This document shows positions 1 through 7,409 of a stretch of 19,527 nucleotides of DNA, piece after piece. The DNA is from JARYMI01 sp037444845 (lineage in GTDB: Bacteria; Acidobacteriota; Aminicenantia; Aminicenantales; UBA8522). Location of the stretch: the NCBI GenBank assembly GCA_037444845.1, contig JBBILQ010000053.1, forward strand, positions 1 to 19,527, in the 5' to 3' direction. Within the stretch, counting starts at the first letter, position 1. Every line of letters begins with the position of its first letter. The notes below the pieces were generated by a model. That model did not search any database and was not told the origin of the DNA. It worked only from the letters and a program-made list of their open reading frames with translations. Position numbers and translations under genes: made by a program.

Positions 1-60
1 CCCAGGGGAGGGGCCTGCTTTCTGGCATAATTTGTGAATAGGTCAGGCTAACTAAGGGAA
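1..60. repeat. Right half of a terminal-inverted-repeat (MITE-like) element, cut by the window edge
   Basis: Bases 1-48 are identical to bases 15997-16044. They form the right end of the complete element at about 15900-16045, including the terminal TTTGTGAATAGGTCAGG. The left half lies outside the window. Similarity continues loosely to about base 80 (both copies carry a TTAGAG...AAATTGA string with small indels), so the repeated unit may extend past the inverted terminus. No coding potential is seen. Confidence 0.75.
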
Positions 61-84
61 ATTAGAGAGAGAAATTGAGTAAAC

Positions 85-111
85 GGGTAAGCTGTCCCCA
101 TTTTTTGGGGG
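85..111. repeat. GGGGACAG-type short repeat / hairpin downstream of the coiled-coil gene
   Basis: The string GGTAAGCTGTCCCCATTTTT followed by GGGGG ends right at the stop codon of the coiled-coil gene. Read on the minus strand it is CCCCC-AAAAAAT-GGGGACAGCTTACC, a short hairpin and a member of a family recurring at about 1083, 3955, 13788 and 15829. It could act as a weak terminator for the gene ending at 112, although no U-tract follows the stem. The repeat identity is seen; the terminator role is inferred. Confidence 0.5.
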
Positions 112-972
112 TCAGCCGCCGGAGAGGGTCTCGATGCGGTGCTGGAGCGTGGAAATACGGTGATTGATGACGTCGATCTCGGAGTAAAGGCTAGTGAGGT
201 CCTGGTTGGCCACGCGGGTTTGCTCCAACAGCCGGCCCAGTGAGAGGAACAGTGTTTCTTCCTGGGCTTCGATGTCCTTGAGCCGGTGCTCGATTCTTTC
301 TTTTAGCCTTTCCTGATGCCGGATGGCTCTCTCCAACTCGCGGCGTTTGGCCTTGGCTTCTGAGTCTATATCCTTGAGGGTGTCCTCGAATTCGTCGATT
401 TTTTTCCTTATTTCCTCTTTTTCCCGCCTGACCTCGGCCACCTGCCTCTCCCTTTCCCTGTCCTTGAGGGTTTTTTTGAGCGCTTTCTCCTCGCCCTTCT
501 TCCTCCTCATGAGCTCGTCAAAAGGCGATTTTTCTGTCTTCTGCTTCTCTCTTTTTTCACCGTGGAGGCGGGTCGAAGCTTCGAGCTCTTTGTGAAGCCT
601 TTCGATCTCAGCGAACGCCTTTTTCCATTCCATCTGGCTGGCGTTTCTTTTTTCGAAGAGCCTGGCCAGCTCTGTCCTGATGAGATCGCTTCCCTCGACA
701 GGGATGTCCTCGGCCCAAGCTTTTTCTCCCAGCTGCCTCAGCAGCTTTCCCCTTTTTTGATTTTCTTTCTTCAGTTGAAACTTGAGCCGGAAGAGCAGAG
801 ACCTTCGCCTGGCACCGGCTAAAAAGGAGCTCAAACGCACCCGGAGCTGCTTGTCGCGCAGGAAGATGAAGACAACAAGGAGCATGATGATGCAGAGAAG
901 AAACCAGAACAGCCAGTAGGGTAAGCCCTCCCGCTGCAAAGACGGCTGAGCCTGGAAGGCGATGATCTCCAA
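112..972 (-). CDS. Membrane-anchored coiled-coil protein of unknown function
   Basis: No family is recognised. The 286-residue product has a short N-terminal segment, one strong hydrophobic helix at about residues 19-40 (YWLFWFLLCIIMLLVVFIFL), a basic stretch (about 41-70), and then a very charged Lys/Glu/Arg-rich region from about 97 to the end that should form a long coiled coil. This suggests a single-pass inner-membrane protein with a cytoplasmic rod, since basic residues follow the helix. The start is a TTG at 970-972. A strong AGGAGG lies only 4 bases upstream of it, and no Met occurs before the membrane helix, so a non-ATG start is likely. A TTGACA box at 1051-1056 suggests it has its own promoter. 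A structural or scaffold role in the envelope is possible but nothing shows it. Confidence 0.75.
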   Translation of the reverse strand: MEIIAFQAQPSLQREGLPYWLFWFLLCIIMLLVVFIFLRDKQLRVRLSSFLAGARRRSLLFRLKFQLKKENQKRGKLLRQLGEKAWAEDIPVEGSDLIRTELARLFEKRNASQMEWKKAFAEIERLHKELEASTRLHGEKREKQKTEKSPFDELMRRKKGEEKALKKTLKDRERERQVAEVRREKEEIRKKIDEFEDTLKDIDSEAKAKRRELERAIRHQERLKERIEHRLKDIEAQEETLFLSLGRLLEQTRVANQDLTSLYSEIDVINHRISTLQHRIETLSGG

Positions 973-994
973 TAATCCTCCTTGGCTCGGTTTG

Positions 995-1011
995 GCCTGG
1001 AGGGGCCAGGC
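995..1011. other. GC-rich hairpin in the leader of the coiled-coil gene
   Basis: GCCTGG-AGGGG-CCAGGC is a perfect 6-bp stem with a 5-base loop. It lies 22 bases upstream of the TTG start of the coiled-coil gene, between the predicted promoter and the AGGAGG ribosome-binding site. It may influence translation or mRNA stability. The structure is read directly; the function is unknown. Confidence 0.4.
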
Positions 1012-1029
1012 TTCTCAGGTGCTTTTTTA

Positions 1030-1056
1030 ATTACCCTGAAACGCCGGATTTGTCAA
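1030..1056 (-). promoter_or_regulatory. Candidate sigma70-type promoter for the coiled-coil gene
   Basis: On the minus strand a perfect TTGACA (1056-1051) is followed after 15 bases by GGTAAT (1035-1030). The -35 is strong and the -10 and spacing are weak. The predicted transcript would start near 1023 and carry a leader of about 50 bases with the hairpin at 995-1011. Confidence 0.35.
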
Positions 1057-1111
1057 CAATTTTTTGGCTCTCTGATGAAAATGGGGGACAGCTTATCTTT
1101 TTGCTTTTTTT

Positions 1112-2431
1112 CTAATTTCTTGTGGGGGAGGAGCGTATTTTCAAAGGATGAGGGAAGCGGAGCCTGAGCGCATTCCTTTTAGCTTCGCTGTCGGAAAATC
1201 CGAAATTTTGGATGGACCAGTCGATGAGGAAGAGGGCGGCGGGGAGGTTCTCGCGGAATATCGTCTGGATATCCTTCTCGAGGTTGAAAAAGCCTCCCTG
1301 AAGATGGTCGAGGGGCGGAAGCTCGATCGTGAAAGAGGGGATTCCGGCTGTCCCGAACGTCCAGTCGTCCGTGGTGCCGTTAGTGAGGTAAAGCTTTGCG
1401 CCGGCCTGGCCAAACTCATAGAGACGGCCGTTCACGGGCTCCATAAGGGCCGACATCCGACTGGCGATCTGTCGAAGAAGCGAGTCTTTGGTCGAGGGCG
1501 TCACGGTGTATCCCCAGGGATAAAGGATGACCTGCGAGTAGCTATGATAGCTAATCATCGCCTGGAAGCTTTTCTGGAGAAAGAAGTCGCGCACAGCCCT
1601 TGTTTCCGGCTCGGAGAAGGCCGCGGGGCCTCGGTAGACGGCCGAGCCAGGCTCGGGGCTTGACCCCTTGTTATCGTAGCCCCAGAGGTAGCCGTAGTTC
1701 CTGTTGAGGTCAACGCCGTAGCTTCCGTCGGCGTTCAGGCGCCTGTTTTTCCGCCAGTAGCGGTAATAATGAATCGTGTATTCCAGGCCGTCCGGGTTGA
1801 CCAGGGGAACAATCCAGATTTCACTCTGGTTGACAAGCCTTCGGACCTCAGCGTCCGTGCCATAGTTTTCGAGAAGATGTTTTCCCAAAAAGTAGGGGAC
1901 CTCGACCGATATCCACTCCCTGGCGTGATGGCAGCCGAGAAAAAGGACTTCGGCCTCTTCCTCGTCCAACGTGACGTTGTCGCTGATTTTGAGGGCGTAG
2001 ATGTTCCTCTTCTCAAGGCTCGATCCGATGGTGTAAAGCTTTGCCAGGGCAGGATAAGCAGCCTGCAGGCTTTCGAGGTCAGCTTCGAGCTCTTTATAAG
2101 AATGGTATTCGCCGTTAATGCTGCTCAAGACGGAAAGTTGAGGATACGTCAGCGCTGGAAACTTATGAGTCTCGAAAAAATAAGGGACAGCGGAGCTGTC
2201 GAGGCTTCTGAGGTCCTGCGGCCGGGCGAGGGCGTAGATGCGGCCCTCCCATTCGAAGAGACAATCGAGGTCGAGCTCGCGGAGCGCGGAGGCGAATTCT
2301 TCCGATTTCTCGACGCTGATGATGCTGAGGTCTTCGCCGCGAGCGGTCTGGCCGCTCATCGGCGCCGGTACCAGCGCCAGGCAAAAAAGAACAAGAAGCA
2401 TAGCCTTTTTTCTTGTGACCGTTACTTTCAT
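1112..2431 (-). CDS. Secreted M14-family zinc carboxypeptidase
   Basis: This is a 439-residue metallocarboxypeptidase that should remove C-terminal residues from peptides outside the cytoplasm. The first ~28 residues form a signal peptide (basic MKVTVTRKKA, then a hydrophobic MLLVLFCLALVPAP core). A region of about 75 residues follows, perhaps a prodomain. The M14 catalytic domain has its key residues: zinc ligands His169 and Glu172 in CHHAREW, the Asn-Arg pair in DLNRN (243-244), zinc ligand His296 in SYHSYSQ, the Tyr348 equivalent of CPA Tyr248 in LYLTNGTTDDW, and the catalytic Glu370 in FTIEL. This layout matches the carboxypeptidase A/T type. The ATG at 2431 has only a weak GGTGG-like upstream site; Met11 is an alternative. 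The last ~20 residues are basic and probably not part of the fold. With an outer-membrane protein encoded upstream it may serve in peptide scavenging. Confidence 0.92.
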   Translation of the reverse strand: MKVTVTRKKAMLLVLFCLALVPAPMSGQTARGEDLSIISVEKSEEFASALRELDLDCLFEWEGRIYALARPQDLRSLDSSAVPYFFETHKFPALTYPQLSVLSSINGEYHSYKELEADLESLQAAYPALAKLYTIGSSLEKRNIYALKISDNVTLDEEEAEVLFLGCHHAREWISVEVPYFLGKHLLENYGTDAEVRRLVNQSEIWIVPLVNPDGLEYTIHYYRYWRKNRRLNADGSYGVDLNRNYGYLWGYDNKGSSPEPGSAVYRGPAAFSEPETRAVRDFFLQKSFQAMISYHSYSQVILYPWGYTVTPSTKDSLLRQIASRMSALMEPVNGRLYEFGQAGAKLYLTNGTTDDWTFGTAGIPSFTIELPPLDHLQGGFFNLEKDIQTIFRENLPAALFLIDWSIQNFGFSDSEAKRNALRLRFPHPLKIRSSPTRN

Positions 2432-2539
2432 TTTATTGTTACCACCAGGCGTTCCAAAAAAGTCTCTTCAAATTGCTGCGAAAGAACGTGTGGCGCTGCG
2501 CATGTCGCCGCAACGCCCGCAGCGCATCGTTGGGCTTAG

Positions 2540-2621
2540 CTGTCATCGCGGGCCTCCCAAGGAGGCGTGGCAAGGCCATCCCCGTAGGGCTGCTTTGTCG
2601 CTCCGCTTTTAGCAACGACAG
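2540..2621. repeat. 82-bp imperfect palindrome of the GTCGTTGCGAGG repeat family
   Basis: The ends CTGTCATCGC (2540-2549) and GCAACGACAG (2612-2621) are inverted repeats matching at 8 of 10 positions. An inner hairpin GCCTCC-CAA-GGAGGC lies at 2552-2566. Read on the minus strand it begins TGTCGTTGC...GCGACAAAGCA, similar to the copies at 9135 and 13847. It lies between the barrel-protein gene and the carboxypeptidase gene. It is a short non-autonomous repeat; no gene is seen in it. Confidence 0.6.
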
Positions 2622-2657
2622 GACCCGTTTATTCAACCACATTGCAATCATGAGTTA

Positions 2658-3911
2658 TCATAGCTTCAAGGTCAGGGAGAGCGTCATTCTCCGCGTTGTG
2701 AGAGAGTTGCCCGACCCTTTCTCCCGGCCGAAGGAAGCTCCAAAATCAAGCTGAACGATACTCCAATAAAAACCCGCTCCGGCCGAAAAGTATGTGTAGG
2801 AAGATCGCGGCTCTTTCATTGGCTGCATGTCGTAGCCAACCCCAGCCCTGATGGGGATAGCCCCCTCCTTCTTGAACAGCCTGACCGGCGCCGCATATTC
2901 CGCTCCCAGGCTCGCCTTTATCGTGTTTTTGAAATCCCGCCCTGATTCTTCATCGAAATAGTCCACCCGGTAACCGGCCCAGTTGAAGAAAGCAACGTCC
3001 GCTGCAGCCATGAGCCGCGGCAAGAACCTGTAGCTTGCTCCCAGGCCGGCCACAAACGGCTGCTTGTAGGTGTTTGTGGCTTCGCCGTCGATCCTGATGT
3101 TCGTCCCTGTGGATGACGAGTCATAGACAAGCTCACTTTTGGCCGGCGCTTTTTTCTTGTGGGCGGTCCGGCCGACAACCGCCAGGTCTAACTTTTCAGT
3201 GACGCGGATAACGACCCCAGCGTTGGCATAAAAACCTGAAAATTCCTGTTCCTTGGAGTCGCTGATGGTAACGCCGCTCGTTAGCCACTCTTCCTCAATT
3301 TCTCTCGAAAACTCCCCTGAAAAGAAGGTCAGCCCGACCCCTGCCTGGATGCGGCCGCTGACCTTTCTGGCCAGAGCGAGGCTGAAATTCCTCAGCAGCC
3401 CGGTTTGATGAAAGTCGAGGGTGTAGGCGAGCACGTTGCGATAATAATAATCGTAGTTCACGCGGGGACGGTCGTATATTTCAGAGAGATAGACGGCGAG
3501 GCCGATGGCCCAGCCTTTGCTCTGGAAACTGATGCCGGCAAAGTCTAAGGCATAGAGGCCAAGAGATAGATTGTCTTGTGTTGAGAGGACGCCCGTGTTG
3601 ACGATGGAGAATTTATAGAGGGAAGTGGACGAGGCGGTGCCGCTCAACGTCACCGTGAAACGGGGGAGGCTGAGGAGAAGAGCCGGGTTGGCGAGCGCCG
3701 ATGCGCTGTCCGAGGCAAGGGCGAATGACGTGTCGGCGCGTCCAAGGGACGAAGCGGTTTGAAACCCGAAGATATTCCAGGTCCGGAGCGGCGCCTCATC
3801 CTCATACTGGCCGAGGACGAGCTGGGCCGGGGAGCGTGGTGGGAAAGAGAGAACGACGGCCAGAGCCACAAGACTTGCGAGGGCGCTACGCTTGGCCATA
3901 ACGATAGACAT
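2658..3911 (-). CDS. Outer-membrane beta-barrel protein (FadL/PorV-like)
   Basis: The 417-residue product starts with a signal peptide (MSIVMAKRSALASLVALAVV, cleavage probably near SPAQ at ~30). Next comes a region rich in Gly, Ala and Ser with the phrase GRADTSFALASDSASALANPALL, typical of FadL/PorV-type barrels whose N-terminus carries an N-P-A-L motif. The rest consists of alternating hydrophobic/polar beta-strands separated by Asp/Gly/Ser-rich turns, ending in RMTLSLTLKL, a plausible last strand. It would sit in the outer membrane as a transport or secretion-associated barrel; the substrate is unknown. The start at 3911 has a good site (AAAGGTGGT, 8 bases upstream); ATG 3899 is an alternative. 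The open frame continues upstream without a stop to 5240, but that stretch lies antisense to fabH and is not part of the gene. It is divergent from fabH. Confidence 0.82.
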   Translation of the reverse strand: MSIVMAKRSALASLVALAVVLSFPPRSPAQLVLGQYEDEAPLRTWNIFGFQTASSLGRADTSFALASDSASALANPALLLSLPRFTVTLSGTASSTSLYKFSIVNTGVLSTQDNLSLGLYALDFAGISFQSKGWAIGLAVYLSEIYDRPRVNYDYYYRNVLAYTLDFHQTGLLRNFSLALARKVSGRIQAGVGLTFFSGEFSREIEEEWLTSGVTISDSKEQEFSGFYANAGVVIRVTEKLDLAVVGRTAHKKKAPAKSELVYDSSSTGTNIRIDGEATNTYKQPFVAGLGASYRFLPRLMAAADVAFFNWAGYRVDYFDEESGRDFKNTIKASLGAEYAAPVRLFKKEGAIPIRAGVGYDMQPMKEPRSSYTYFSAGAGFYWSIVQLDFGASFGREKGSGNSLTTRRMTLSLTLKL

Positions 3912-3952
3912 TGATTCTACCACCTTTGTCTCTTTTTGTAAAAATAGGAAAA

Positions 3953-3985
3953 TAGGGGGACAGCATACGTAATTACCTAAATTTG
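3953..3985. repeat. GGGGACAG-type short repeat in the divergent spacer
   Basis: The string ATAGGGGGACAGCATACGTA followed by ATTACC resembles the GGGGACAG(T/C)ATAC...AATTA elements that many bacteria carry between genes, often linked to REP-associated tyrosine transposases (RAYTs). It lies between the barrel-protein gene and fabH. No RAYT gene is present in the window. Confidence 0.45.
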
Positions 3986-4021
3986 AGAGCAAAGTCCCTA
4001 TCACCAGCCCAACCAGCAAAT

Positions 4022-4051
4022 TTGCAAAATAGAGGGAAGGTATGCTATAGA
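4022..4051 (+). promoter_or_regulatory. Candidate promoter for fabH
   Basis: TTGCAA (4022-4027) is followed after 18 bases by TATAGA (4046-4051). The bases TGC immediately before TATAGA give an extended -10 (TGnTATAGA). The predicted start of transcription is near 4058, leaving a leader of roughly 20 bases. It is the only promoter candidate for a plus-strand gene here. Confidence 0.5.
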
Positions 4052-4079
4052 ATAACTCTTTTAGCGCGAAGAAATGCCG

Positions 4080-5075
4080 ATGAAAAAAGAGCACGGACGG
4101 ATGATCAAAATCACTGCCACCGGGTTCTATGCGCCCGACAAGATCCTGACCAACGCCGACCTCGAGAAAATGGTCGACACGACAGATGAGTGGATCGTCA
4201 CCCGGACGGGAATCAAAGAACGGCGGGTCGCTGCTGACGATCAGGCTACTTCCGACCTCTGCCTGGAAGCCGCCCGCCGGACCCTCCGGAAGGGCAACTT
4301 CGAAACCAAGGACATCGACCTCATCATCGTGGCGACTTCTACACCCGATACGCTTTTTCCCTCCACAGCCTGCTGGGTGCAGCAAGGGCTTGAGGCTAAT
4401 CATGTCGCCGCGTTCGACATAAGCGCCGGCTGCACGGGCTTCCTCTACGGGATGATCCTGGCTGAGGGCTTGCTCCTGAACGGGATAGCCAGGCGCATCC
4501 TCCTTGTTGGCGGCGAACTCCTGACGAAGATCACAAACTGGCAGGACCGCTCGACCTGCGTGCTCTTTGGCGACGCTGCCGGCGCGGTCGTCCTCGAGGA
4601 AAGCAACGACGACTCGGGCATGCTTTCGCATTACTGGAGTGCTGACGGGTCGCTCGGTAACCTGCTCATCATGCCGGCCGGCGGAACGCGAATGCCCGCC
4701 TCGGCGCAAACTGTGGCCGATAACCTCCATTGCCTCCAGATGAAAGGGAATGAGGTCTTCAAGCATGCTGTCAAGCGCATGGGCGAGGCTGCGGTCGAAG
4801 CCCTCAGCAAAGCGGGCCTGAAAAAAGAGGACGTCAATTGGCTCATTCCGCACCAGGCCAACACGCGGATCATCGAAGCCACAGGGAAGAGGGTCCATCT
4901 TCCGCCGGACAAAGTCTACGTCAATATCCAGAGGTACGGGAACGTCTCCGTGGCCTCGATTCCCATAAGCCTCCACGAGCTCTGCGAGGATGGGAAGCTC
5001 AAAAAAGGGGACATCGTCCTCATGGACGCCTTTGGCGCCGGGTTCACCTGGGCCGCCGTCGTCTACCGCTGGTAA
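4080..5075 (+). CDS. fabH: 3-oxoacyl-[acyl-carrier-protein] synthase III (KAS III)
   Basis: FabH condenses acetyl-CoA (or another primer acyl-CoA) with malonyl-ACP to start fatty-acid synthesis in the cytoplasm. The 331-residue product has the family hallmarks: the DLEKMVDTTDEWIVTRTGI N-terminal block, the active-site Cys118 in DISAGCTGF, His258 in IPHQANTRI and Asn288 in YGNVSVASIP, forming the Cys-His-Asn triad. Compared with the common GNTSAASIP the last motif reads GNVSVASIP, a mild variation. The start is uncertain. ATG 4080 has a GAAG site 8 bases upstream, ATG 4074 lies just before it, and ATG 4101 (MIKITATGFY) best matches the usual family N-terminus. It is the only plus-strand gene in the window and is not next to other fab genes. 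Its stop lies 7 bases from the stop of ccdA on the opposite strand. Confidence 0.95.
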   Translation: MKKEHGRMIKITATGFYAPDKILTNADLEKMVDTTDEWIVTRTGIKERRVAADDQATSDLCLEAARRTLRKGNFETKDIDLIIVATSTPDTLFPSTACWVQQGLEANHVAAFDISAGCTGFLYGMILAEGLLLNGIARRILLVGGELLTKITNWQDRSTCVLFGDAAGAVVLEESNDDSGMLSHYWSADGSLGNLLIMPAGGTRMPASAQTVADNLHCLQMKGNEVFKHAVKRMGEAAVEALSKAGLKKEDVNWLIPHQANTRIIEATGKRVHLPPDKVYVNIQRYGNVSVASIPISLHELCEDGKLKKGDIVLMDAFGAGFTWAAVVYRW

Positions 5076-5082
5076 CCGCCAT

Positions 5083-5796
5083 TTATTGGAGGACGGCCGT
5101 GAGGTGGGAGAAGTAGCCTGTAAGCAGGGCCGCGCCCACGACGATGAGAAGCACGCCGCCGGCGATGGCGATCGCCCTGAAGTGCTTCCGGATCGACTGG
5201 AAATACTCGAAGAAGCGGTGGATGAGAAAGCCGGCGACAAGGAAGGGGAGGCCCAGCCCGGCCGAATAAAAGGCTAACAGGATTACTCCCTTTACGACAC
5301 TCTGAGTCGTGGCCGCCAACATCAGGATCGACCCCAAGATTGGCCCGACGCAGGGCGTCCAGCCAGCGCCGAACGCCATGCCCACGACGAGAGTGCCGAA
5401 CAACCCTAAAGGCTTTTTCTCAAGATGCACCGCCCTCTCCCGGTCCAAGAAGCGAAGCCTTAGAATCCCGGCAAAATGAAGCCCCATCAGGATGATGAAG
5501 AGCCCGCCGATGACTTCCACCCAGCGGATGTTTTTGGCCATGAACTTGCCGATGAAGGTAGCCGATGCGCCGAGAGCGATAAAAATCAATGAAAACCCGA
5601 AGACGAAAAAAAGCGCGCTGAGGATGACTTTTCGCCTGACACGCCGGACGCTCTCCTGGCTCGAAAGCTCCTCGATCGATACGCCGGAGATGAAGGCTAT
5701 ATAGGACGGGACGAGAGGCAGAACGCACGGCGAGAGGAAAGACAGCAGCCCTGCCGACAGGGCGGCCACGAGCGATATGTTTTCTGCGCCCGACAT
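5083..5796 (-). CDS. ccdA: CcdA-type thiol:disulfide transmembrane protein
   Basis: CcdA carries electrons from cytoplasmic thioredoxin across the inner membrane to extracytoplasmic thioredoxin-like proteins used in cytochrome c maturation or disulfide reduction. The 237-residue length and six predicted hydrophobic helices match the short CcdA family. The two redox cysteines are in the expected motifs: Cys24 in LSPCVLPLVPSY at the start of the first helix and Cys149 in GAGWTPCVGPILG at the start of the fourth. It follows tlpA by 18 bases and is almost certainly co-transcribed with it, TlpA being the likely partner that receives the electrons. No strong ribosome-binding site precedes ATG 5796, so translation may depend on coupling to tlpA. 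Confidence 0.95.
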   Translation of the reverse strand: MSGAENISLVAALSAGLLSFLSPCVLPLVPSYIAFISGVSIEELSSQESVRRVRRKVILSALFFVFGFSLIFIALGASATFIGKFMAKNIRWVEVIGGLFIILMGLHFAGILRLRFLDRERAVHLEKKPLGLFGTLVVGMAFGAGWTPCVGPILGSILMLAATTQSVVKGVILLAFYSAGLGLPFLVAGFLIHRFFEYFQSIRKHFRAIAIAGGVLLIVVGAALLTGYFSHLTAVLQ

Positions 5797-5814
5797 AATC
5801 TTAGAACGTTTGTG

Positions 5815-6363
5815 TCAGGATGGCTCAGAGGCGTACTGGCTGAAATATTTCAGGAGCGTCGCTTTGTTCATCAGGCCGACCTGTTTGTGGCGGATACGAC
5901 CATGTTTGTCTATGATGATGGTCGTTGGGATGAACTGGCCGGGTTCGTAGTCATCGATAAGCCGCTGCGTTTTCGACCTTGATTCCAGGACGACCGGATA
6001 ATTGATCTTGTATTTCTCGACAAAGGCGATGACGAAGTCCTTGCTCTTAGTGTCCAAGGAGACGCCGAGGATTTCCAGGCCTTTGTCCTTGTTTTCTTTA
6101 TAGGCCTCGACAAAATCAGGGATCTCTTCCCGGCACGGTGGACACCACGTCGCCCAGAAATTGAGGAACAGGACTTTGCCCTTGTAAGCGGAAAGAGAGA
6201 TTGTCTTGCCGGCGAGGTCGGTCAGCTCAAAATCGGGGGCATAAACGGGATTTCCCTGGCTGTTGGCTGTGCTCCCCGCGGCGGGCCCGGCGGCCGTATG
6301 AGCTGCAGAAACCAGCAAGGTCAGGAAACCGAAGAAGGTTAACGTCGCCAGTCTATTTTTCAT
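5815..6363 (-). CDS. TlpA/ResA-like periplasmic thioredoxin-fold protein
   Basis: This 182-residue secreted or membrane-tethered thiol-disulfide oxidoreductase has an N-terminal hydrophobic signal segment (residues ~5-25), then a TlpA/ResA-type domain opening with APDFELTDLAGKTISLSAYKG. The redox motif WATWCPPCREEIP holds Cys74 and Cys77. The cis-proline is at Pro146 in GQFIPTT. In this family the protein reduces disulfides in apocytochrome c or other envelope proteins. The start at 6363 is supported by AAGGA 7 bases upstream. It is the first gene of a two-gene operon with ccdA, which would re-reduce it. Which envelope protein it acts on cannot be told from the window. Confidence 0.92.
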   Translation of the reverse strand: MKNRLATLTFFGFLTLLVSAAHTAAGPAAGSTANSQGNPVYAPDFELTDLAGKTISLSAYKGKVLFLNFWATWCPPCREEIPDFVEAYKENKDKGLEILGVSLDTKSKDFVIAFVEKYKINYPVVLESRSKTQRLIDDYEPGQFIPTTIIIDKHGRIRHKQVGLMNKATLLKYFSQYASEPS

Positions 6364-6485
6364 CGGGCTATCCTTTCAGAAGCAATTGGATCGCAAGTTA
6401 GCTTCTTGAGAAAATCTTGCCGCATTCAATTTACCATCCGCCCGAAAAATAATCCAGGGCGAATTCCTTGGGCCATGCTTGCGGC

Positions 6486-7409
6486 TTACTGCGCTTCAGC
6501 GCGGCGCAGAAGCCGCTCCCAGTTGCGGTCGACTTCTTCCTGGATCATCTTGATGTGCTCTTCGGTGAGGTGATGGAAGCGGCCCTGGAGCCTCAAATAA
6601 TCGTCGATCGGCTTCTTTTCCCGCGGTCGGATGTTGATCGTGTATTTTTCGCCGGACTCGACCTCGTAGAGCGGGAAGCTGCAGCTCTGGACGGCCATCC
6701 GGGCCAGCTTGATCGTGTCCTCAGGCCTGCTTTTCCACCCCGCCGGGCAAGACGCGTAAATATGCAGGAAGCGCGTGCCCTTAATTTCCTTGGCCTTCTT
6801 CGTCTTCTTACAGAGGTCTTCCGGATAGCCGATGCTGGCGGTGGCCTGGTAGGGGATGCGGTGGGCGGCCATGATGGCATCGATGTCTTTTTTCGGCCTC
6901 TTCTTGAAATGCTTCACCGGCGTTGTCGTTGTCCACGCGCCGAAGGGGGTGGCACTCGACCGCTGGTTGCCCGTGTTCATGTAGGCTTCGTTGTCGTAGC
7001 AGATGTAGAGGATATCATCGTTCCGCTCGGCCGCGCCGCTCAGTGCCTGGATACCGATGTCGAAGGTGCCGCCGTCGCCGGCCCAGGCGACGACGGTCGT
7101 TTCGGTGTCGCCGACCATCTCGAGCCCCGCCTTGAGCCCGGCCGCCGACGACGCTGCCGTCTCGAAAGCGCAGTGGAAGATAGGGACGTCGAGGCTGGTA
7201 TAGGGGAAGGGCCCGTCGATGACTGCCCAGCAGCAGGCAGGGATGCACAGGGCCGTTTTCTGGCCGAGCGCCTTGAGGACATAGCGCATGGCCAGAGTGG
7301 CGCCGCAGCCCTGGCAGGCCAGATGGCCGGAGCTCATCAGCTCTTCGGCCGGCAGGCTTAGCTTCATCGTCTTTTCTTTCTTCTCTTTCAATGGGGCTTC
7401 GCTTTTCAT
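6486..7409 (-). CDS. porB: Pyruvate:ferredoxin oxidoreductase (2-oxoacid oxidoreductase), beta subunit
   Basis: This is the thiamine-diphosphate-binding subunit of the four-subunit POR family, which oxidises pyruvate with CoA to acetyl-CoA and CO2 while reducing ferredoxin. The 307-residue product shows HLACQGCGATLAMRY with cluster cysteines Cys32 and Cys35, further cysteines at 59/60 (PACCWAVIDG) and Cys221 (YASCPAGW). The TPP-binding motif runs from GDGGTFDIG (111) to the Asn in CYDNEAYMNTG. It overlaps porA by four bases (ATGA). The ATG at 7409 has a GGAG site; an internal ATG at 7367 gives the more usual family start but has a poorer site. It is the last gene of the fum-por unit. Substrate choice between pyruvate and other 2-oxoacids cannot be fixed by eye; the por assignment is the most likely. 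Confidence 0.93.
   Translation of the reverse strand: MKSEAPLKEKKEKTMKLSLPAEELMSSGHLACQGCGATLAMRYVLKALGQKTALCIPACCWAVIDGPFPYTSLDVPIFHCAFETAASSAAGLKAGLEMVGDTETTVVAWAGDGGTFDIGIQALSGAAERNDDILYICYDNEAYMNTGNQRSSATPFGAWTTTTPVKHFKKRPKKDIDAIMAAHRIPYQATASIGYPEDLCKKTKKAKEIKGTRFLHIYASCPAGWKSRPEDTIKLARMAVQSCSFPLYEVESGEKYTINIRPREKKPIDDYLRLQGRFHHLTEEHIKMIQEEVDRNWERLLRRAEAQ

Noticed and set aside
1769..2539. Plus-strand frame of 256 residues opposite the carboxypeptidase
   Set aside because: It runs antisense through the carboxypeptidase catalytic region and beyond its start; no motifs and no convincing ribosome-binding site.
3912..5240. N-terminal extension of the barrel-protein frame, giving an 860-residue open frame
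   Set aside because: This part lies antisense to fabH, whose catalytic residues and motifs are unmistakable. The signal peptide and a good ribosome-binding site place the true start at 3911.
6468..7361. Long plus-strand open frame opposite porB (297 residues)
   Set aside because: It is the antisense shadow of porB; its sequence is Arg/Gly/Val-rich with no family features, as expected from a GC-rich gene read backward.
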